From Bacteroidota bacterium (GTDB lineage Bacteria; Bacteroidota; Bacteroidia; Cytophagales; Cyclobacteriaceae): a DNA stretch of 64,000 nt. The notes below the pieces were generated by a model. That model ran no database searches. It was not told the DNA's origin and saw only the letters and a list, made by a program, of their open reading frames with translations. Location of the stretch: positions 323,219-387,218 of the forward strand of contig JAFDYT010000008.1 of NCBI GenBank assembly GCA_018266055.1, written 5' to 3'. This document shows positions 61,927 to 64,000 of this stretch, piece by piece (the stretch's first letter is position 1; each line of letters begins with the position of its first letter). A program made the position numbers and the translations under genes.

Positions 61927-62000
61927 GGGCTCGTAGCTCAACTGAATAGAGCATCTGACTACGGATCAGAAGGTTGGGGGTTTGAATCCCTCCGAGCCCA
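61927..62000 (+). tRNA. tRNA-Arg (anticodon ACG)
   Basis: Seventy-four bases fold as a cloverleaf: acceptor stem GGGCTCG / CGAGCCC, D stem GCTC / GAGC, anticodon stem TCTGA / TCAGA with loop CTACGGA (anticodon ACG, read as ICG after editing), variable loop AGGTT, T stem GGGGG / CCCTC with one G-T pair, discriminator A. CCA is not encoded. The D loop reads AACTGAATA and the T loop TTTGAAT, so position 19 is A and 56 is T (see findings). Confidence 0.95.
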
Positions 62001-62133
62001 CTTTTAGAAGACAGCGTTGATCAGGCATTGCCTGAGTAGAAAGTTGTTTTATTCGACAGATTTAGAACTTTCGGACACCACGGTAAAACTTTTTTTCACA
62101 ATAAAACATCATTAGCTCAGTTATTGAATTCGG

Positions 62134-63468
62134 ATGCGAGGCAGGATTATTTTTTTTCTAATGATTGTAGCTGTTTTTACGTGGACATGCGAAGACCCTA
62201 CCACCTTATCGGTGAGTAGAACATTCAGCGGCAACAATCTTCAAACCATTTTCTCTGATACTTTCTCGGTCGTTACGTCCACTGTCCAGATGGATACATT
62301 CCTGACCAACAATACAGGTACAATTCTTTTGGGTAACTACAAGGACGACAGGCTGGGTAAAGTGTCTTCATCATCCTATCTTACCATCAGTCCTTCGGGT
62401 ACATTCCTTCCTGACTACAGATCCTATTTTGATTCGGCGGTAATGGTGATGAATTACAATCACAGCTTTACCGGCGACACTACTAAGGTGTTAAAATTCA
62501 ATGCGTATCAGCTTACTGAGCCAATGGTGATTCGGCTGCAGCCAGTAGGGAGTGTAAAATTGTCTGTGTTTAACTTAGGAACTGGTTTCTTTAGTTCTAG
62601 TTCATTTAGTTATGGTTCTACACCACTATTTTCTGGGGCAACCAAAATTTTTCCCCATACGGACTCCGTTTCTTTTCGTATCCCCGATAAGTTAGCAGCC
62701 AATTGGTTCAGGCTTGCTCAGGCTGACTCCGCACACATTTTCTCGATACCAAGTAATTTCGCCAATTCGTTTTTTTATGGACTTTATCTTCAGCCAGATC
62801 CGGCCACCACTTCTTCGGTGGTTGGTTTTGATGCTAAGAAGTGGAAAATAAGAATTTACTATAAAAAGACGGTAGGCGATTTCTTGAAAAGAACCTGGCA
62901 GGATTTTACGATCACAAGTCAAACGTTCCAATTCAACCATATTGAAACAGATCGTTCAGGCACTTCGCTTAGTGGACTTCAACCAGGTAATGGGATATCC
63001 TCTATGGTGACAGGCAACGTTTCGTATCTACAGGCTGGCACTGGCTTGGCCACTCGTCTGGATTTCCCCTCGGTGAAGTCATTCTTCGCTAACCAACCCA
63101 GCTATATTATTAATGCAGCCTCCTTGATTGTTCAACCAGAGCAGGGTACTTACCCGAAGAATTTACTGCCTCCATCTCAAATCCAATTATATACAACTGA
63201 CCAGAGCAACATTCCACTGTCGTCGATTTCTGGTGGGGTAGCCAGTATCGCCTACGACTACGAGTTTGGTATTAATACCCAGTATTCGTTTGGTTTGTTT
63301 TCTTATATCTTTGGCCAGGTAAAATCAGGAACTAACTATATTAGTCCGTTGCTGTTGACCGCCGCAGGTAGTCAGGGTAGTAATGTAAAAAGACTCTATA
63401 TTGGTGACCGGTTTCACCAAAACACCAAAATCAAATTACAAATCCTTTACTCTCATGTACCAAATTAA
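62134..63468 (+). CDS. DUF4270 exported lipoprotein-like protein
   Basis: The 444-residue protein has a signal-like N-terminus (IIFFLMIVAVFTWTCED) with a Cys at about 19, though the positions before it (TWT) are a poor lipobox. The body fits DUF4270: TFSDTFSVVTSTVQMDTFLTNNTGTILLGNYKDDRLGKVSSSSYLTI, FDSAVMVMNYNHSFTGDTTK, and the C-terminal strand pattern with KRLYIGDRFHQNTKIKLQILYSHV. The function is unknown. It is followed at once by a Kelch-repeat gene. In many Cytophagales such pairs are linked to surface sugar handling; that is only association. Confidence 0.82.
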   Translation: MRGRIIFFLMIVAVFTWTCEDPTTLSVSRTFSGNNLQTIFSDTFSVVTSTVQMDTFLTNNTGTILLGNYKDDRLGKVSSSSYLTISPSGTFLPDYRSYFDSAVMVMNYNHSFTGDTTKVLKFNAYQLTEPMVIRLQPVGSVKLSVFNLGTGFFSSSSFSYGSTPLFSGATKIFPHTDSVSFRIPDKLAANWFRLAQADSAHIFSIPSNFANSFFYGLYLQPDPATTSSVVGFDAKKWKIRIYYKKTVGDFLKRTWQDFTITSQTFQFNHIETDRSGTSLSGLQPGNGISSMVTGNVSYLQAGTGLATRLDFPSVKSFFANQPSYIINAASLIVQPEQGTYPKNLLPPSQIQLYTTDQSNIPLSSISGGVASIAYDYEFGINTQYSFGLFSYIFGQVKSGTNYISPLLLTAAGSQGSNVKRLYIGDRFHQNTKIKLQILYSHVPN

Positions 63469-63475
63469 ATTGAAA

Positions 63476-64000
63476 ATGAAACGATTCCTTTTTCCTGTGA
63501 GCATACTCCTTGTGCTGATGGGCATGAACTTTTCGCTTAATTCCTGTAATTCTACAAGCAGTACTACTCTGCCCGGAGCGTGGGACAAAATTGGAGACTT
63601 TGCGGGTATCCCTCGAGATGGTGCTGTGGGCTTTGTGATTAACAACATAGCCTATGTAGGTACGGGCTACAACACCTCCGCTAATAAATTCTTGACAGAT
63701 TTCTGGAAGTATGATCCGAGCAGCGATTCATGGTATCCCGTGGCCTCTTTTCCCGGTTCTGCAAGAAGTGGGGCCGTGGCCTTCACTCTGAATGGCAAAG
63801 GATATGTAGGAACCGGTTATAACCTTCTCAATGGAAGCACGAACCCATTAAGTGATTTTTGGCAATTTGATCCGACCTCAGGCCCTACAGGAGCATGGAC
63901 TCGGGTTGCAGACTTTGGTTATACGGCCGACCAGTTGTCGGCTACAGTATCTGCCCGCTATGGTGCAGCCGCATTCACTGTTAAGAACCGCTCGTTTGTG
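63476..64000 (+). CDS. Kelch-repeat lipoprotein (C-terminus cut by window edge)
   Basis: The frame is open from the ATG at 63476 to the window end (175 codons). An in-frame ATG at 63455 overlaps the DUF4270 stop; the later start puts the signal peptide (FLFPVSILLVLMGM) in place, with lipobox SLNSC (Cys24). Three Kelch-like repeats are visible: GDFAGIPRDGAVGFVINNIAYVG...FWKYDPSSDSWYPVASFPG, SGAVAFTLNGKGYVGTGYN...FWQFDPT...AWTRVADF, and the start of a third. Each blade has the typical GYVGTGYN and WxY/F-D pattern. A beta-propeller binding role is likely. Confidence 0.82.
   Translation, partial: MKRFLFPVSILLVLMGMNFSLNSCNSTSSTTLPGAWDKIGDFAGIPRDGAVGFVINNIAYVGTGYNTSANKFLTDFWKYDPSSDSWYPVASFPGSARSGAVAFTLNGKGYVGTGYNLLNGSTNPLSDFWQFDPTSGPTGAWTRVADFGYTADQLSATVSARYGAAAFTVKNRSFV

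Noticed and set aside
62021-62035. TCAGGCA-T-TGCCTGA inverted repeat after the tRNA
   Set aside because: The loop is too small and no T run follows, so I do not call it a terminator; it may be chance or a processing hairpin.

Overview
The window is a dense, mostly single-copy chromosomal stretch from a member of the Bacteroidota, most probably order Cytophagales. The support is a menaquinone (men) operon, DUF3667/DUF2911/DUF4270/DUF5723 proteins, a family-S46 dipeptidyl peptidase, Bacteroidota-type promoters (TTTG, 18-19 nt, TAnnTTTG), almost no Shine-Dalgarno sequences, and many exported proteins with signal peptides ending in AQ or lipoboxes. Nothing looks like a phage, insertion sequence, plasmid, integron or CRISPR array. 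No gap between genes exceeds 300 bases.

Layout. 1-9.5 kb: envelope genes: a truncated DUF3667 membrane protein with a serine beta-lactamase-like hydrolase, a DPP7-type S46 peptidase, and a tightly coupled operon (large lipoprotein, DUF5723 barrel, beta-propeller/OmpA protein). 9.6-14.7 kb: a DEAD-box RNA helicase with DbpA-type RNA-binding domain, a TIM-barrel-like lipoprotein, a TPR protein, and a paaD-dinB pair. 14.8-18.9 kb: menC with a Crp/Fnr regulator, then a Tat-lipoprotein plus GMC oxidoreductase pair. 19.1-25.4 kb: a PAS/histidine kinase and a TetR-HlyD-MFS-TolC drug-efflux operon. 25.4-27 kb: a LexA/CI-like repressor with a small upstream gene and three related inverted repeats, then a VOC protein. 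27-32.7 kb: the men operon on the minus strand (menI-menF-menD-menB-PPC protein-menE), which with the separate menC covers chorismate to DHNA except for the MenH step; menA is not in the window.

32.7-41 kb: phosphatase; nif3, coiled-coil and TPR genes; and, divergently, lpxK, a putative porin and miaE. 41-48 kb: a PIG-L deacetylase fused to a C-terminal domain, an overlooked 38-codon membrane protein, a sodium/solute symporter and an FtsX/MacB-type permease. 48-50.4 kb: an overlapping ferredoxin and U32-family (TrhP/RlhA-like) pair, then DUF2911. 50.5-57.2 kb: a DNA glycosylase followed by an outer-membrane cluster whose core is beta-barrel, exported TPR-CHAT protein, paralogous beta-barrel, all coupled by ATGA overlaps. 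57.2-64 kb: gamma-glutamyltransferase, TetR, small genes, a PaaG-like enoyl-CoA isomerase, a barrel protein, tRNA-Arg(ACG), and a DUF4270 / Kelch lipoprotein pair cut by the window end.

The best candidates for undescribed biology are the barrel-CHAT-barrel cassette, the two paralogous PorE-like (propeller, CRD repeats, OmpA) modules, the ferredoxin/U32 pair, the micro-membrane protein between PIG-L and the symporter, and the interlocked palindromic promoters of nif3 and lpxK. All functional statements come from reading motifs; no database search was run.
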